In this document: one piece after another, positions 43,072 to 51,911 of the stretch
How positions within the stretch are numbered: the first letter of the stretch is position 1
Layout: every line of letters starts with the position of its first letter
Origin: Bradyrhizobium sp. BR13661
GTDB taxonomy: Bacteria > Pseudomonadota > Alphaproteobacteria > Rhizobiales > Xanthobacteraceae
Direction of reading: 5' to 3'
Length of the DNA: 64,000 nt
Assembly: GCF_029892425.1 (NCBI RefSeq)
Contig: NZ_JARXWB010000019.1
Span: 62,001-126,000, forward strand
The notes under the pieces: generated by a model
Databases searched by the model: none
Told to the model about the DNA's origin: nothing
The model's input: the letters and a program-made list of their open reading frames with translations, nothing else
Program-made: the position numbers and the translations under genes

Positions 43072-44226
43072 TCAGATCTCCGCGAGCAGGATGAACAGGC
43101 AGCGGCGCTCGCCCTTGTTGACCATGCCGCCGCGGTGCATGCCGTTGCCGTCGAACAGCACGCAATTGCCGTAGTTTGAGGTTGCCGCGAAATGGCCCTC
43201 GCGCAGGCGCGCCACCTCCGGCGAGTTGTCGGGCAGGTCGCCGCCAAAATCGGCCTTCTTGCGCAGGAACGCCGGCAACGCCATGAACTTCTTGCGCGCA
43301 TCGGGCCGGCGGCCAGAGAAGCCCGAGAAATCATTGGTGCGGCGGATCATGCCCTCGAACCAGCCGATCTTCGCATTCTGGCTGCCGCGGATGTAGCAAA
43401 ACGGGCCGCCGTCCGGATCGATGTCATGGACATAGATCGCGCATTTCAGCATGCCATAGGTGGCATCGATGTGCAGGTAGCTGCCCCAGGGGTCGGCAAG
43501 CTGCGTATCCGGAAATACCCGCTTCCAGAATGCGAGGTCCTGGTCGTTGATCTGCGCGTTGACGTGCTTCACGCCCGCCGGACGGCCGAGATAGGCGCTC
43601 GCCGCTTCCATGATGCCGTAACGCTTGAAGATGGATTCGACGGTCGTGAACGCCTGCGGATCGGCCGAGCGCGTGCACCAATAGACGTTGTCGTCGAATT
43701 TGCGCTTCTCCGGTGGAATGTTGGCGCGGCGCTCGTCGAGCTTGGCGAAGCCCGGATTGGTCACGCTGCGGATCTGCTCGATCTCGTCGGGCGTGAGGTT
43801 CAGGCAGACGATGCCGTCGGACTTGATCTTGTTGAGCAGCGCCGGGTTCGCCGGCTTCGCAGGACGACGAGCGCCGGTCAGCCAGCCGATCGCGCGGCTC
43901 GCACGGATTCTCCCGAACATCGAGATGTAGCGCAGTGCCGTCCGCGCATTGAGGCCGCTGAAACCGGCCTCCTTGGTGAGCAGCGGCATGTTGTCGTAAT
44001 CGACGATGCGACGAATGGTGACGAAGGCGAACGTGCGCGCAAAAACGTTCAGGGCATAGAGCCGCTCACGCAAGGTCGGCTTCGGGAACATGCCGCCATA
44101 GGCCGGGTGCGCATCATAATCGATCGCCGGAAGCGTGTTGCCGCGATAGGGCGGAATCGGAAGTTCACCAATCTCGACGGCGCGCGTCACCGGCGTCCCG
44201 TCGGAAAGTGATTCGATCGTCGTCAT
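43072..44226 (-). CDS. PhyH-like Fe(II)/2-oxoglutarate dioxygenase
   Basis: A 384-residue protein. The last 200 residues look like a phytanoyl-CoA dioxygenase (PhyH) fold. Evidence is the metal motif HIDATYG (His-x-Asp), then IYVHDIDPDGGPFCYIRGS, and near the end GNGMHRGGMVNKGERR, supplying the distal His and the Arg that binds 2-oxoglutarate. Such enzymes hydroxylate small molecules; in polysaccharide loci they are uncommon and might modify a sugar, an acyl group or a methyl group. The N-terminal 150 residues are not recognised. The ATG at 44226 has GGGAGAA upstream. It lies downstream of legG on the same strand but with a 90-bp gap. Confidence 0.75.
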   Translation of the reverse strand: MTTIESLSDGTPVTRAVEIGELPIPPYRGNTLPAIDYDAHPAYGGMFPKPTLRERLYALNVFARTFAFVTIRRIVDYDNMPLLTKEAGFSGLNARTALRYISMFGRIRASRAIGWLTGARRPAKPANPALLNKIKSDGIVCLNLTPDEIEQIRSVTNPGFAKLDERRANIPPEKRKFDDNVYWCTRSADPQAFTTVESIFKRYGIMEAASAYLGRPAGVKHVNAQINDQDLAFWKRVFPDTQLADPWGSYLHIDATYGMLKCAIYVHDIDPDGGPFCYIRGSQNAKIGWFEGMIRRTNDFSGFSGRRPDARKKFMALPAFLRKKADFGGDLPDNSPEVARLREGHFAATSNYGNCVLFDGNGMHRGGMVNKGERRCLFILLAEI

Positions 44227-44316
44227 GTCGCGTTCTCCCGGAACGAGCGCCAATGGTCTCCAGCGCGCCCCGATCTATACAGCCTGGGGTGCAGCACAGG
44301 CAACAATGGACGGGAG

Positions 44317-45510
44317 TTACACGGCCGTTCCGGAAGGTTCCTTAGAGGGCACTAAATCATGGAAATGCTTGGGGAAAGCGCTCCGAAGGTCGATCTCGCG
44401 AAGGGTTCCGGCAATGGCCTCCGAGGCCCCGCCGCGGCCGTAGGGCGGATCAACGCCCGGGTCGGGCTGGAACCGGCCGTCGAAGATGCGCTGGAGGCTT
44501 GCGAGAACGGCAGCCGAATCGGCCGGGCAGTCGATGATCGAGGCGGCGCGCAGCCGGCCCTTCTGGCGGTCGCCGATATTGATTGAGGGCACACCGACGG
44601 CCGGCGCCTCCAGGATACCGCTGGAGGAATTGCCAACCACGGCATCGGCGAGCCGCAGCGCAGCCCAGTAGCGTTCACTGCCGAGCGAGGCGAAAAGGTG
44701 AGCGCGTCCGGGTCGCGCCGCGACAAACGCCGAGATCGCGTCATCGATGGCGCGATAGCCGGGATCGGCGTTGACGCCGGTGAAGATGATGCTGCGGTCT
44801 TCGACCTCGGCGAGCGCGCCGAGGGTCGCGGCAAGATTGGCTGCATCGGCCTCGGGCTGCGCTGTGGTCGGGTGCAGCGTCACCAGCAGGAAGCGCTCCG
44901 GTCCGCTGATGCCGAGGCTTGCGAACAGATCGGCACGGCTGAGCCTCGGTGCAACGGCCGCAAAATCGAGTCCGGGCGCGCCGACGTTGAAGACGAGATC
45001 GGGCTGCTCACCCATCTGGATCACGCGCCGGCGATAGGGCTCGGCAGCGACGAAGTGCAGGCAGGCCATCTTCGTGATGGCGTGCCGGATCGCATCGTCG
45101 AATGCACCCGCAGTGATCTCACCGCCATGAATATGGGCGATCGGGATATTGAGCAAAGTTGCCGCAACCGCGGCGGCCAGCACCTCGTAACGATCACCCA
45201 GCACGACAAGGATGTCGGGGGCGAGCTTCGGCAGCACCTCGGCAAATCCGGTAACGCCGATGCCGGTGCCGCGCGCCACAGTCTCGGCGCGGTCGTCGGC
45301 GAGCGCGAGATCGACCTTCGCAGCGATCTGAAAGCCGTCAGCCTCGATCGCCCGCCAGGTTTCGCCAAAGCGCGGCACCAGATGCATCCCGCAGGCGATG
45401 ACGCTCAGCGCGACGTCGTCGGCCGCCTTCAGCCGCGTCAGGATGCCCCGCAGCAAGCCGTAGTCGGCGCGCGAGCCCGTGACGACGGCGATGCGGCGGC
45501 GTACGCTCAT
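44317..45510 (-). CDS. legG: UDP/GDP-N-acetyl-sugar 2-epimerase, hydrolysing (LegG/NeuC)
   Basis: A 397-residue NeuC/LegG enzyme of the GT-B-like 2-epimerase family. Seen are IAVVTGSRADYGLLRGIL at the N-terminus, PDILVVLGDRYEVLAAA, IPIAHIHGGEITAGAFDD, the catalytic-region VNADPGYRAID, and VGNSSSGILEAPAVGVPSINIG. It cleaves NDP from the 2,4-diacetamido-trideoxy sugar while inverting C2, giving the mannose-configured precursor for LegI. The start codon overlaps the stop of the upstream legF gene as ATGA, so the two are coupled. A NeuC-type rather than a PseG-type enzyme favours legionaminic over pseudaminic acid. Confidence 0.9.
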   Translation of the reverse strand: MSVRRRIAVVTGSRADYGLLRGILTRLKAADDVALSVIACGMHLVPRFGETWRAIEADGFQIAAKVDLALADDRAETVARGTGIGVTGFAEVLPKLAPDILVVLGDRYEVLAAAVAATLLNIPIAHIHGGEITAGAFDDAIRHAITKMACLHFVAAEPYRRRVIQMGEQPDLVFNVGAPGLDFAAVAPRLSRADLFASLGISGPERFLLVTLHPTTAQPEADAANLAATLGALAEVEDRSIIFTGVNADPGYRAIDDAISAFVAARPGRAHLFASLGSERYWAALRLADAVVGNSSSGILEAPAVGVPSINIGDRQKGRLRAASIIDCPADSAAVLASLQRIFDGRFQPDPGVDPPYGRGGASEAIAGTLREIDLRSAFPKHFHDLVPSKEPSGTAV

Positions 45511-46253
45511 GTTCGCTGCCGCCACGGCGAAGCATCGAGCATCCCGTGCTCGATGACGTAGGAGGCATAAGCGAGGTCGGCCGCACTCTCGATCTCGATG
45601 GAATGCATGCGATCCATCATGATGCCGTAACTCGCGGACGGATCGGCGTAGATCTTGCGATGCTTGCGCATCGCGTCCCAGCCGACAAGGTAGAGCGCGC
45701 CGTTCATGGTGACTTCGATGGCCTGATCCTGCCGTCGCTGCGCCGTCGTGGTCAGCATTTTCTCGACGATGCCTCCGATCGAGCCGTCCTCGCCGAGCGT
45801 CCCGACGAAGATCGAGGAGACCTCGGTCTCGCGCATGCCGACGACGAGGCTCGCCTTGCGCGCGGCGAAAAGTTCGACGGCCTCGTCGAAATGCCTTGGC
45901 GTCGCGAAGGGCGAGGAGGGTTCCAGCAGCATGATGGCGTCGAAGCGCCGCTTCTCGTGCGTCTCGATCCAGTCCATCGCGTGCAGCACCACGTCGTTGG
46001 AGGAGGCGGTATCGGTCGCAAGCTCGGCCGGCCGCTCGAACAGCACCTCGGCGCCATAACGCTTCGCTTCGTTCCGGATCTCGGGGCTGTCGCTGGAGAC
46101 GATCAGGCGCGAGCAGTAGCGGGATTGTTTTGCGGCGATCGCCTTGTAGCCGGTCAGGCTGAGGCCGCCGATCTCGCGCAGATTCTTGCCGGGCAGGCCC
46201 TTCGATCCACCGCGGCCGACCAGCAGGAACAATATCTCAGGCGTTTGCGTCAT
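45507..46253 (-). CDS. legF: CMP-nonulosonate cytidylyltransferase (LegF/NeuA type)
   Basis: A 248-residue cytidylyltransferase. The nucleotide loop is LLVGRGGSKGLPGKNLREIGG, close to the RGGSKGIPGKN consensus. It is followed by RLIVSSDSPEIRNEAKRYG, RPAELATDTASSND and LLEPSSPFATPRHFDEA, all typical of CMP-NeuAc/CMP-Leg synthetases. It activates the nonulosonic acid with CTP for the transferases. The ATG at 46253 is the conserved start. Its stop overlaps legG. Transcription diverges from legI, so the 182 bp at 46254-46435 should hold both promoters. Confidence 0.9.
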   Translation of the reverse strand: MTQTPEILFLLVGRGGSKGLPGKNLREIGGLSLTGYKAIAAKQSRYCSRLIVSSDSPEIRNEAKRYGAEVLFERPAELATDTASSNDVVLHAMDWIETHEKRRFDAIMLLEPSSPFATPRHFDEAVELFAARKASLVVGMRETEVSSIFVGTLGEDGSIGGIVEKMLTTTAQRRQDQAIEVTMNGALYLVGWDAMRKHRKIYADPSASYGIMMDRMHSIEIESAADLAYASYVIEHGMLDASPWRQRT

Positions 46254-46435
46254 TGGCTCTCGATGATCCGGCTTCGGGGTCGTCCGCGAATCGGCGTGAT
46301 TCGTCGTCCAGCGGGACACCTGCGGGGCCTTGGGGCACGCCGCGAGCCGCCCGCCTGCGTTGCTTTTACCAGCGTGCTCGACTAAGACAACCGCTTGATT
46401 GGCGGGCGATTTCGCTGCGCCGCGCGACGAAACCC

Positions 46436-47518
46436 ATGCACCGCCGAACCCTGATCATTGCTGAAGCTGGCGTCAACCACAACGGCGACCGCGCGCGCGC
46501 GATTGCCCTCGTGGAGGCCGCGGCGCGGGCAGGGGCCGACATCGTCAAGTTTCAGTCGTTTCGCGCCGACAAGCTCGCGACCGCGGAGGCCGCGAAGGCG
46601 AGCTATCAGCAGGCGACCACGGGCAAGGCGCAGTCGCAGCTCGACATGCTGCGCGCGCTCGAGCTCAGCGCTGACGACGAGGTCCAGATCGCGGCGGCCT
46701 GCGCAGCGTCCAACATTACGTATATGTCGACGCCGTTCGACGCGGACAGCGCCGCGCATCTGGTCCGCCGCGTCGGGGTTGCAACGTTGAAGGTCGGTTC
46801 AGGGGACCTGACCAATGCGCCGTTGCTGCTGCACCTGGCGCGCTTCCGCCTGCCGATCATCCTGTCCACCGGCATGGGGACACTCGCCGAAGTGGAGCAG
46901 GCGCTCGGCGTCGTTGCCTTCGGGTATCTCTGCGATGCATCAGCGCGGCCGACTCCTGCGGATTTCGCAAATCTCCTGCTGGATCGTGCGACCTGGACAG
47001 AGTTGCGCGCAAAGGTCACGCTGCTGCATTGTACGACCGAATACCCGGCTGATCCGCAATCGATCAATCTGCGCGCGATGGCGACGCTGCGTGATGCGTT
47101 TGGCCTGCCTGTCGGCTTCTCCGACCACAGCCGCGGTATCCACATCGCGTCGGCTGCGGTGGCGCTCGGTGCGACCGTGATCGAAAAACATCTGACGCTC
47201 GATCGCAATCTGCCGGGGCCCGATCACCGCGCCTCGATCGAGCCGGACGAGATGGCGGCGATGATCGCCGCGATCCGCGACGTCGAAGCCGCGCTGGGCG
47301 ACGGTCGCAAGGTGCCGGCGCCGGAGGAGATTCCAAACCGCGCGGTGGCCCGCCGCAGCCTCGTCGTGCTCCAACCGGTGCGCGCCGGAGAACGCTTCAC
47401 GGAAGGCAATCTCGGCGTCAAGCGCCCGGGCAGCGGCATTCCGCCGATCGAATATTGGAGCTATCTCGGCAAGACAGCCCAGCGCGATTACGCGGCCAAT
47501 GAGGCGCTGGAGCCATGA
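46436..47518 (+). CDS. legI: N,N'-diacetyllegionaminate (nonulosonate) synthase, LegI/NeuB family
   Basis: A 360-residue NeuB-family synthase condensing phosphoenolpyruvate with the 2,4-diacetamido-trideoxymannose. The barrel has LIIAEAGVNHNGDRARAIAL, DIVKFQSFRADKLAT, TYMSTPFDADSAAHL, LKVGSGDLTNAPLLLH, LSTGMGTLAEVEQAL, HCTTEYPADPQSINLRAM and FSDHSRGIHIASAAVALGA, then EKHLTLDRNLPGPDHRAS. A C-terminal antifreeze-like SAF domain follows (RRSLVVLQPVRAGERFTEG). The ATG at 46436 gives the conserved N-terminus. Its stop overlaps the neuD start as ATGA. Confidence 0.93.
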   Translation: MHRRTLIIAEAGVNHNGDRARAIALVEAAARAGADIVKFQSFRADKLATAEAAKASYQQATTGKAQSQLDMLRALELSADDEVQIAAACAASNITYMSTPFDADSAAHLVRRVGVATLKVGSGDLTNAPLLLHLARFRLPIILSTGMGTLAEVEQALGVVAFGYLCDASARPTPADFANLLLDRATWTELRAKVTLLHCTTEYPADPQSINLRAMATLRDAFGLPVGFSDHSRGIHIASAAVALGATVIEKHLTLDRNLPGPDHRASIEPDEMAAMIAAIRDVEAALGDGRKVPAPEEIPNRAVARRSLVVLQPVRAGERFTEGNLGVKRPGSGIPPIEYWSYLGKTAQRDYAANEALEP

Positions 47519-48135
47519 GCCTGATCGTGCTTTGCGCCGGCGGTCACGCCCGTGTCGTCATCGAGGCGTTGCTGAGCCGCGGCATGCGTCCCATAGCCGT
47601 GGCCGACGCGGCGCGCATCGGCGAGGTCATTGGCGGCGTTCCGATCACGGAATCGGACGACGACGTCCTGAAAATGCCCGCCGACACCGTCGAGTTAGCC
47701 AATGGTCTCGGCAATCGCGCCTCGCGCAGCGATTCGGGATTGTCCGGCCGGCGCGCGCTGTTCGATCGGTTCGCCGGGCAGGGCTTCAAGTTTCCCGTGA
47801 TCGCGCATGCCTCCGCCGTGATCGCCTCCGACGCGCAACTCGGCGACGGCGCGCAGGTGATGGCGGGCGCTGTGATCCAGCCGGCGGCGCGGATCGGACG
47901 GAACGCCCTGGTGAATACGCGCGCGGTGGTCGAGCACGATTGCATCGTCGGCGATCACGCGCATATCGCGCCGGGGGCGGTGCTGTGCGGCGGCGTGTCG
48001 ATCGGCGAGGGCGTCCATGTCGGCGCCGGCGCCGTTGTATTGGTCGGGGTCAAAGTGGGCGCCGGAGCCGTCGTCGCCGCGGGCGCGGTGGTTACAAGGG
48101 ATGTCGCGGCCGGCGGGTTCGCCGGCAACGAATAG
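47515..48135 (+). CDS. neuD: NeuD-family sugar O/N-acetyltransferase
   Basis: A 206-residue protein with the NeuD/PglD layout. A short Rossmann-like N-terminus (LIVLCAGGHARVVIEALLSRG) precedes a left-handed beta-helix of hexapeptide repeats (VIASDAQLGDGAQVMAGAVI, ARIGRNALVNTRAVVEHDCIV, HIAPGAVLCGGVSIG). The His in VVEHDC is the expected catalytic base. It acetylates a sugar amine or hydroxyl; in this pathway it could be the LegH step (N4 acetylation) or modify the finished nonulosonate. It is coupled to legI by a 4-bp overlap. Confidence 0.88.
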   Translation: MSLIVLCAGGHARVVIEALLSRGMRPIAVADAARIGEVIGGVPITESDDDVLKMPADTVELANGLGNRASRSDSGLSGRRALFDRFAGQGFKFPVIAHASAVIASDAQLGDGAQVMAGAVIQPAARIGRNALVNTRAVVEHDCIVGDHAHIAPGAVLCGGVSIGEGVHVGAGAVVLVGVKVGAGAVVAAGAVVTRDVAAGGFAGNE

Positions 48136-48147
48136 GATTGGTTGGTC

Positions 48148-49188
48148 ATGAAGGGCGCGTTCGTCGTCAATGAAGATACCCCTCTGATCGAGACGCTGCG
48201 GCGGATCGATCAGGGCAATCTGCAACTCGCCATCGTCGAGCGCGACGGCAGGATCGTCGGTACCGTCACGGACGGCGACGTGCGGCGCGCGCTGCTCGGC
48301 GGCACCGGCCTCGACGCTTCCGTCAGCCTGGTGATGAACCGTACGCCGATCACGGCGCCGGTCGGCGTCTCAAATCCGGCCGCGCTCAATCTGATGCGAA
48401 AGCATTCGATCCATCAGCTTCCGCTCGTCGATACGGAGGGGCGGGTGGTCGAGGTCAAGCTGATCGACGACCTTGCGCTCGCTCAGCAATCCGACCATTG
48501 GGTCGTGCTGATGGCGGGCGGCCTCGGTTCGCGGCTGAAACCGCTCACGGACGACATTCCCAAACCGCTGATCCGCGTCGGCGACAAGCCGATCCTGGAG
48601 ACCGTGCTCGGCGGTTTCGTGAAGGCCGGCTTCGGCAAGTTCTTCATCTCGGTCAACTACAAGGCCGATATGATCCGCGACTATTTCGGCGATGGCTCGG
48701 CCTGGGGCGTGGAGATCGACTATCTCCAGGAAAGCGAGCGGCTGGGCACTGCGGGAGCCTTGTCGCTGCTGCCGGAGCGGCCGACGCAGCCATTCTTCGT
48801 CATGAACGGCGATCTGCTGACGACGGTGAATTTCGAGCAGATGCTGAAATACCATCGGGAGCACCAGGCTTTCTCCACGGTCTGTGTGCGCGAGCATTCG
48901 GTGACCGTGCCGTTCGGCGTGATCGATTTCGACGACCACCGGCTGCTCGGCATCCGCGAGAAGCCGACGCAGAAATTCTTCGTCAATGCCGGCGTCTATC
49001 TGCTCGATCCCGGTGTGCTCGATCATCTCGATGCCAACGAGGCCGTCGACATGCCGACGCTGATCGAGCGGACCATCGCGAAAGACAAGCCTTCGGTGGT
49101 GTTTCCGCTGCGCGAGTACTGGATCGATGTCGGCCGCCTCGACGATCTGCAGCGTGCGTCCGACGAATTCCAGAGGATATTTGGATGA
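48148..49188 (+). CDS. ptmE: CBS-domain sugar-1-phosphate nucleotidyltransferase (PtmE-like)
   Basis: A 346-residue protein. Two CBS domains occupy residues 1-115 (DGRIVGTVTDGDVRRALLGG, HSIHQLPLVDTEGRVV). A nucleotidyltransferase domain follows with LMAGGLGSRLKPLTDDIPKPL as the phosphate loop, FFVMNGDLLTTVNFEQ, PFGVIDFDDHRLLGIREKPT and EYWIDVGRLDDLQRASDE. This is the layout of C. jejuni PtmE, which makes GDP-GlcNAc for legionaminic acid. The CBS pair may sense a nucleotide. The ATG at 48148 is preferred to a TTG two codons earlier. The stop overlaps the next start (ATGA). Confidence 0.87.
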   Translation: MKGAFVVNEDTPLIETLRRIDQGNLQLAIVERDGRIVGTVTDGDVRRALLGGTGLDASVSLVMNRTPITAPVGVSNPAALNLMRKHSIHQLPLVDTEGRVVEVKLIDDLALAQQSDHWVVLMAGGLGSRLKPLTDDIPKPLIRVGDKPILETVLGGFVKAGFGKFFISVNYKADMIRDYFGDGSAWGVEIDYLQESERLGTAGALSLLPERPTQPFFVMNGDLLTTVNFEQMLKYHREHQAFSTVCVREHSVTVPFGVIDFDDHRLLGIREKPTQKFFVNAGVYLLDPGVLDHLDANEAVDMPTLIERTIAKDKPSVVFPLREYWIDVGRLDDLQRASDEFQRIFG

Positions 49189-49997
49189 GCACCGAACGCT
49201 CGCTCCGCGAGATGATGTCGCTCGACGGCCGTGTCGCCGTCGTCACCGGCGGCGCCGGTCACATCGGTCGCGCGATCGCGGCAGGTCTTGCAGAACTCGG
49301 TGCCACCATCGCGCTGGTCGATATCGCGGCGTCCGCCGGCACTGAGGCCGCGGCGAAGCTCGCCGCCGATCACGCCGTCAAGGCTGCGATGTTCGATTGC
49401 GATTTCGAGCAGGGCGACGCCGTGAAGGATCTGCCGCGCCGGGTGCGCGAGGCCTTCGGGGGCATCGACATTATCGTCAATTGCGCGGCCTTTGTCGGCA
49501 CCAGCGGGCTCGAGGGCTGGGCGGTCCCGTTCGAACAGCAGTCGGATGCGACCTGGCGCCGGGCGATCGAGGTCAACCTCACCGCGCCCTTCGTGCTGAT
49601 CCAGGCCGCGGCCGCGGACCTCGCGAGGTCGGGCCATGGCAGTGTGATCAATATTTCCTCGATCTACGGCCTCGCCGGACCCGACTGGCGGCTCTACGAA
49701 GGAACGGCGCTCGGGAACCCGGCCGCCTATGCCGCGAGCAAGGGGGGGCTGATCCAGATGACGCGCTGGCTGGCGACCACGATGGCGCCAAAAGTGCGGG
49801 TCAATGCGGTCGCGCCCGGCGGGGTCTTCAGGGCCACGCCGGAACCGTTTTTAAGCCGCTATGTGGCCCGGACGCCGCTTGCCCGCATGGCACGCGAGGA
49901 CGATATGAAGGGCGCTGTAGCCTACCTCGCCAGCGATCTGGCAGCCTATGTCACAGGCCAGTGCATTGCGGTCGACGGGGGGTGGACAGCGTGGTAA
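49185..49997 (+). CDS. Short-chain dehydrogenase (SDR, PtmA-like)
   Basis: A 270-residue classical SDR. It has the cofactor loop VAVVTGGAGHIGRAIAAGL, DIIVNCAAFVG (N-x-A variant), the Ser in INISSIYGL, YAASKGGLIQMTRWL with Tyr-x3-Lys, and a C-terminal VTGQCIAVDGGWTAW. In C. jejuni the dehydrogenase PtmA belongs to the legionaminate gene set and has been linked to precursor supply; the equivalent role here is inferred from position. It is coupled to the PtmE-like gene by the ATGA overlap. Substrate unproven. Confidence 0.85.
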   Translation: MSTERSLREMMSLDGRVAVVTGGAGHIGRAIAAGLAELGATIALVDIAASAGTEAAAKLAADHAVKAAMFDCDFEQGDAVKDLPRRVREAFGGIDIIVNCAAFVGTSGLEGWAVPFEQQSDATWRRAIEVNLTAPFVLIQAAAADLARSGHGSVINISSIYGLAGPDWRLYEGTALGNPAAYAASKGGLIQMTRWLATTMAPKVRVNAVAPGGVFRATPEPFLSRYVARTPLARMAREDDMKGAVAYLASDLAAYVTGQCIAVDGGWTAW

Positions 49998-50034
49998 GCC
50001 GACAGCAAATCATGCAATTGCGGGAATCTCCGAA

Positions 50035-51216
50035 ATGTTGAGCTGTAGCAAGTGCTTATTGCCTGAAACGGCAGAGGCGACATCGTTCGACGAGGCCGGT
50101 TCGTGCAGCGTCTGCGCCCAGATCGAGGTCCGTGACACCCAGATCAATTGGGACGAGCGCCACGCCCAGATGATGGAACTGGTTGCGCAATACCGCGACA
50201 AGGGCCTGTACGACTGCATCGTGCCCTATTCGGGAGGCAAGGACAGCGTTTTCCAGCTCTGGTACGTCGTCAAGAAGCTCGGTCTCAAGCCGTTGGTGGT
50301 GCGCTTCGACCACTGGTTCTATCGTCCGCTGATCGAAGAGAACAACACCAGCGTGTTCAAGCAGCTTGGCGTCGACGTGCTGAACTTCACGCCGAACTGG
50401 CATGTCGTGCGTGAGCTGATGCTGGAATCGCTGAAGCGCCGCGGCGACTTCTGCTGGCACTGCCACACCGGCATCTACGCCCACACCATGCAGATCGCGA
50501 TCCGCTACGAGACGCCGTTGCTGTTCTGGGGCGAGAGTCTGGCCGAATACCAGTCGTTCTATTCCTACGACGAAATGGAAGAGGTCGACGAGAAGCGCTT
50601 CAACCGCGCGATGAATCTCGGCATCACCGCCGACGACATGTACGAGTTTCTGGGGGGCCGGGTTGCTAAGCGCGACCTGTATCCGTTCGTCTATCCGCCG
50701 CGCAAGGAATTGATGCGGATCAAGTGCCGCTCGATCTGTCTCGGCAGCTACATCAAGTGGGACACCAAGAAGCACGTCGAAATCATCAAGCGCGAGCTCG
50801 GCTGGAAAGGCCAGGAAGTCGAGGGCATTCCGCCGGAGTACGACTACGAGAAGATCGAGTGCTTCTTCCAGGGCGTGCGCGACTACCTGAAGTACATCAA
50901 GCGCGGCATGGGCCGGACCAACCATCTCGCCAATATCGACATCCGCAACAAACGCATGACCCGCGAGCAGGGCGAGGCGCTGGTGCGCGAGTTCGACGGC
51001 AAGCGGCCGCCGAGCCTCGATCTGTTCCTCGACTATCTCCAACTCACCGAGGAGCAGTTCCTGGGGATTGCGATCAAGCACGAGGTCAGCCCGTGGCAGT
51101 TCTCGCCGAACACGGTCGAGCCGGGACGGCGCATGCCGGACATGGACAAGTGGAACAACACGCAAGTGCCGTGGCCGAACCATCCTGGCGTCGAGATCGG
51201 CGGCGGCAAGGGATAG
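50035..51216 (+). CDS. N-acetyl-sugar amidotransferase (PseA/WbpG family)
   Basis: A 393-residue PP-loop ATPase of the N-acetyl-sugar amidotransferase family (PseA, WbpG, LpsA-like). The pyrophosphate-binding loop is PYSGGKDSVFQLW near residue 66. Two Cys pairs (CSKC and CSVC) near the N-terminus and CWHCHTG in the middle suggest zinc binding. It activates an acetamido carbonyl with ATP and receives ammonia to give an acetamidino group. Ammonia is supplied by HisH- and HisF-like partners, which are the next two genes. The ATG at 50035 is the conserved start. The target sugar here is probably legionaminic acid or a precursor. Confidence 0.88.
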   Translation: MLSCSKCLLPETAEATSFDEAGSCSVCAQIEVRDTQINWDERHAQMMELVAQYRDKGLYDCIVPYSGGKDSVFQLWYVVKKLGLKPLVVRFDHWFYRPLIEENNTSVFKQLGVDVLNFTPNWHVVRELMLESLKRRGDFCWHCHTGIYAHTMQIAIRYETPLLFWGESLAEYQSFYSYDEMEEVDEKRFNRAMNLGITADDMYEFLGGRVAKRDLYPFVYPPRKELMRIKCRSICLGSYIKWDTKKHVEIIKRELGWKGQEVEGIPPEYDYEKIECFFQGVRDYLKYIKRGMGRTNHLANIDIRNKRMTREQGEALVREFDGKRPPSLDLFLDYLQLTEEQFLGIAIKHEVSPWQFSPNTVEPGRRMPDMDKWNNTQVPWPNHPGVEIGGGKG

Positions 51217-51262
51217 GCGAGGGTTGACGGGTGGCGCGGAGACCGCGCCCGGGGAGCAGGCG

Positions 51263-51901
51263 ATGTCAGGCGTAGCGATCGTCGATTACGGCATCAACAA
51301 TGTGCGCTCGGTGAAGAACGCCGTCGAATATTGCGGCTTCGATCCGGTCGTGACGCATGACGCCGACGCGATCGCGGATGCGTCACACGTCATCCTCCCC
51401 GGTGTCGGCGCGTTCGGCGACGCGATGAGCAACATCCGCGCCCGTGGCATCGACGAGATGCTGGAGCGCCAGGTCCGCGAGAAGGGCAAGCCCTTTCTTG
51501 CGGTGTGCCTCGGGATGCAGCTGCTCGCCAACACGTCCAAGGAGCATACCGACGACGGTGTGGCGCATCGTGGGCTCGGCTGGTTCGATGCCGACGTCCT
51601 GCGGCTGATGCCGAACGATCCCGCCTTGAAGATCCCGCATATGGGCTGGAACATGGTGGCGAAGGAGCGCAACCATCCGATCCTCGCCAATATCCGCGAG
51701 AGCAATCTGGCGTTTTATTTCGTGCACTCCTTCGCCATGCGTTGCAGGGATGCCGGCGACGTGGTCGGCTTCGCCCAGTACGGCCAGCCGGTGACCGCAA
51801 TCATCGCGCGGGACAATATCGCCGCGACGCAGTTCCATCCCGAGAAGAGCCAGGACACCGGGATCGAGCTGATGAGCAATTTCCTGCGCTGGAATCCCTG
51901 A
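51263..51901 (+). CDS. hisH: HisH-like glutamine amidotransferase (polysaccharide paralogue)
   Basis: A 212-residue class I glutaminase of the HisH family. The catalytic triad is visible: Cys in FLAVCLGMQLLA, and His-Glu in FHPEKSQ. Also present are IVDYGINNVRSVKNA and VILPGVGAFGDAM. The ATG at 51263 follows GGGGAGCAGG. In histidine synthesis HisH releases ammonia to HisF. Here it is placed after an N-acetyl-sugar amidotransferase and not with other his genes, so it most likely feeds that enzyme, as described for the WbpG-HisH2-HisF2 set of Pseudomonas. Confidence 0.88.
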   Translation: MSGVAIVDYGINNVRSVKNAVEYCGFDPVVTHDADAIADASHVILPGVGAFGDAMSNIRARGIDEMLERQVREKGKPFLAVCLGMQLLANTSKEHTDDGVAHRGLGWFDADVLRLMPNDPALKIPHMGWNMVAKERNHPILANIRESNLAFYFVHSFAMRCRDAGDVVGFAQYGQPVTAIIARDNIAATQFHPEKSQDTGIELMSNFLRWNP

Positions 51902-51911
51902 AGTCCTCGCG

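Noticed and set aside
34520..47518. Pseudaminic-acid pathway
   Set aside because: The hydrolysing NeuC/LegG-type 2-epimerase and the PtmE-like nucleotidyltransferase fit legionaminate; PseG and PseH signatures were not seen.
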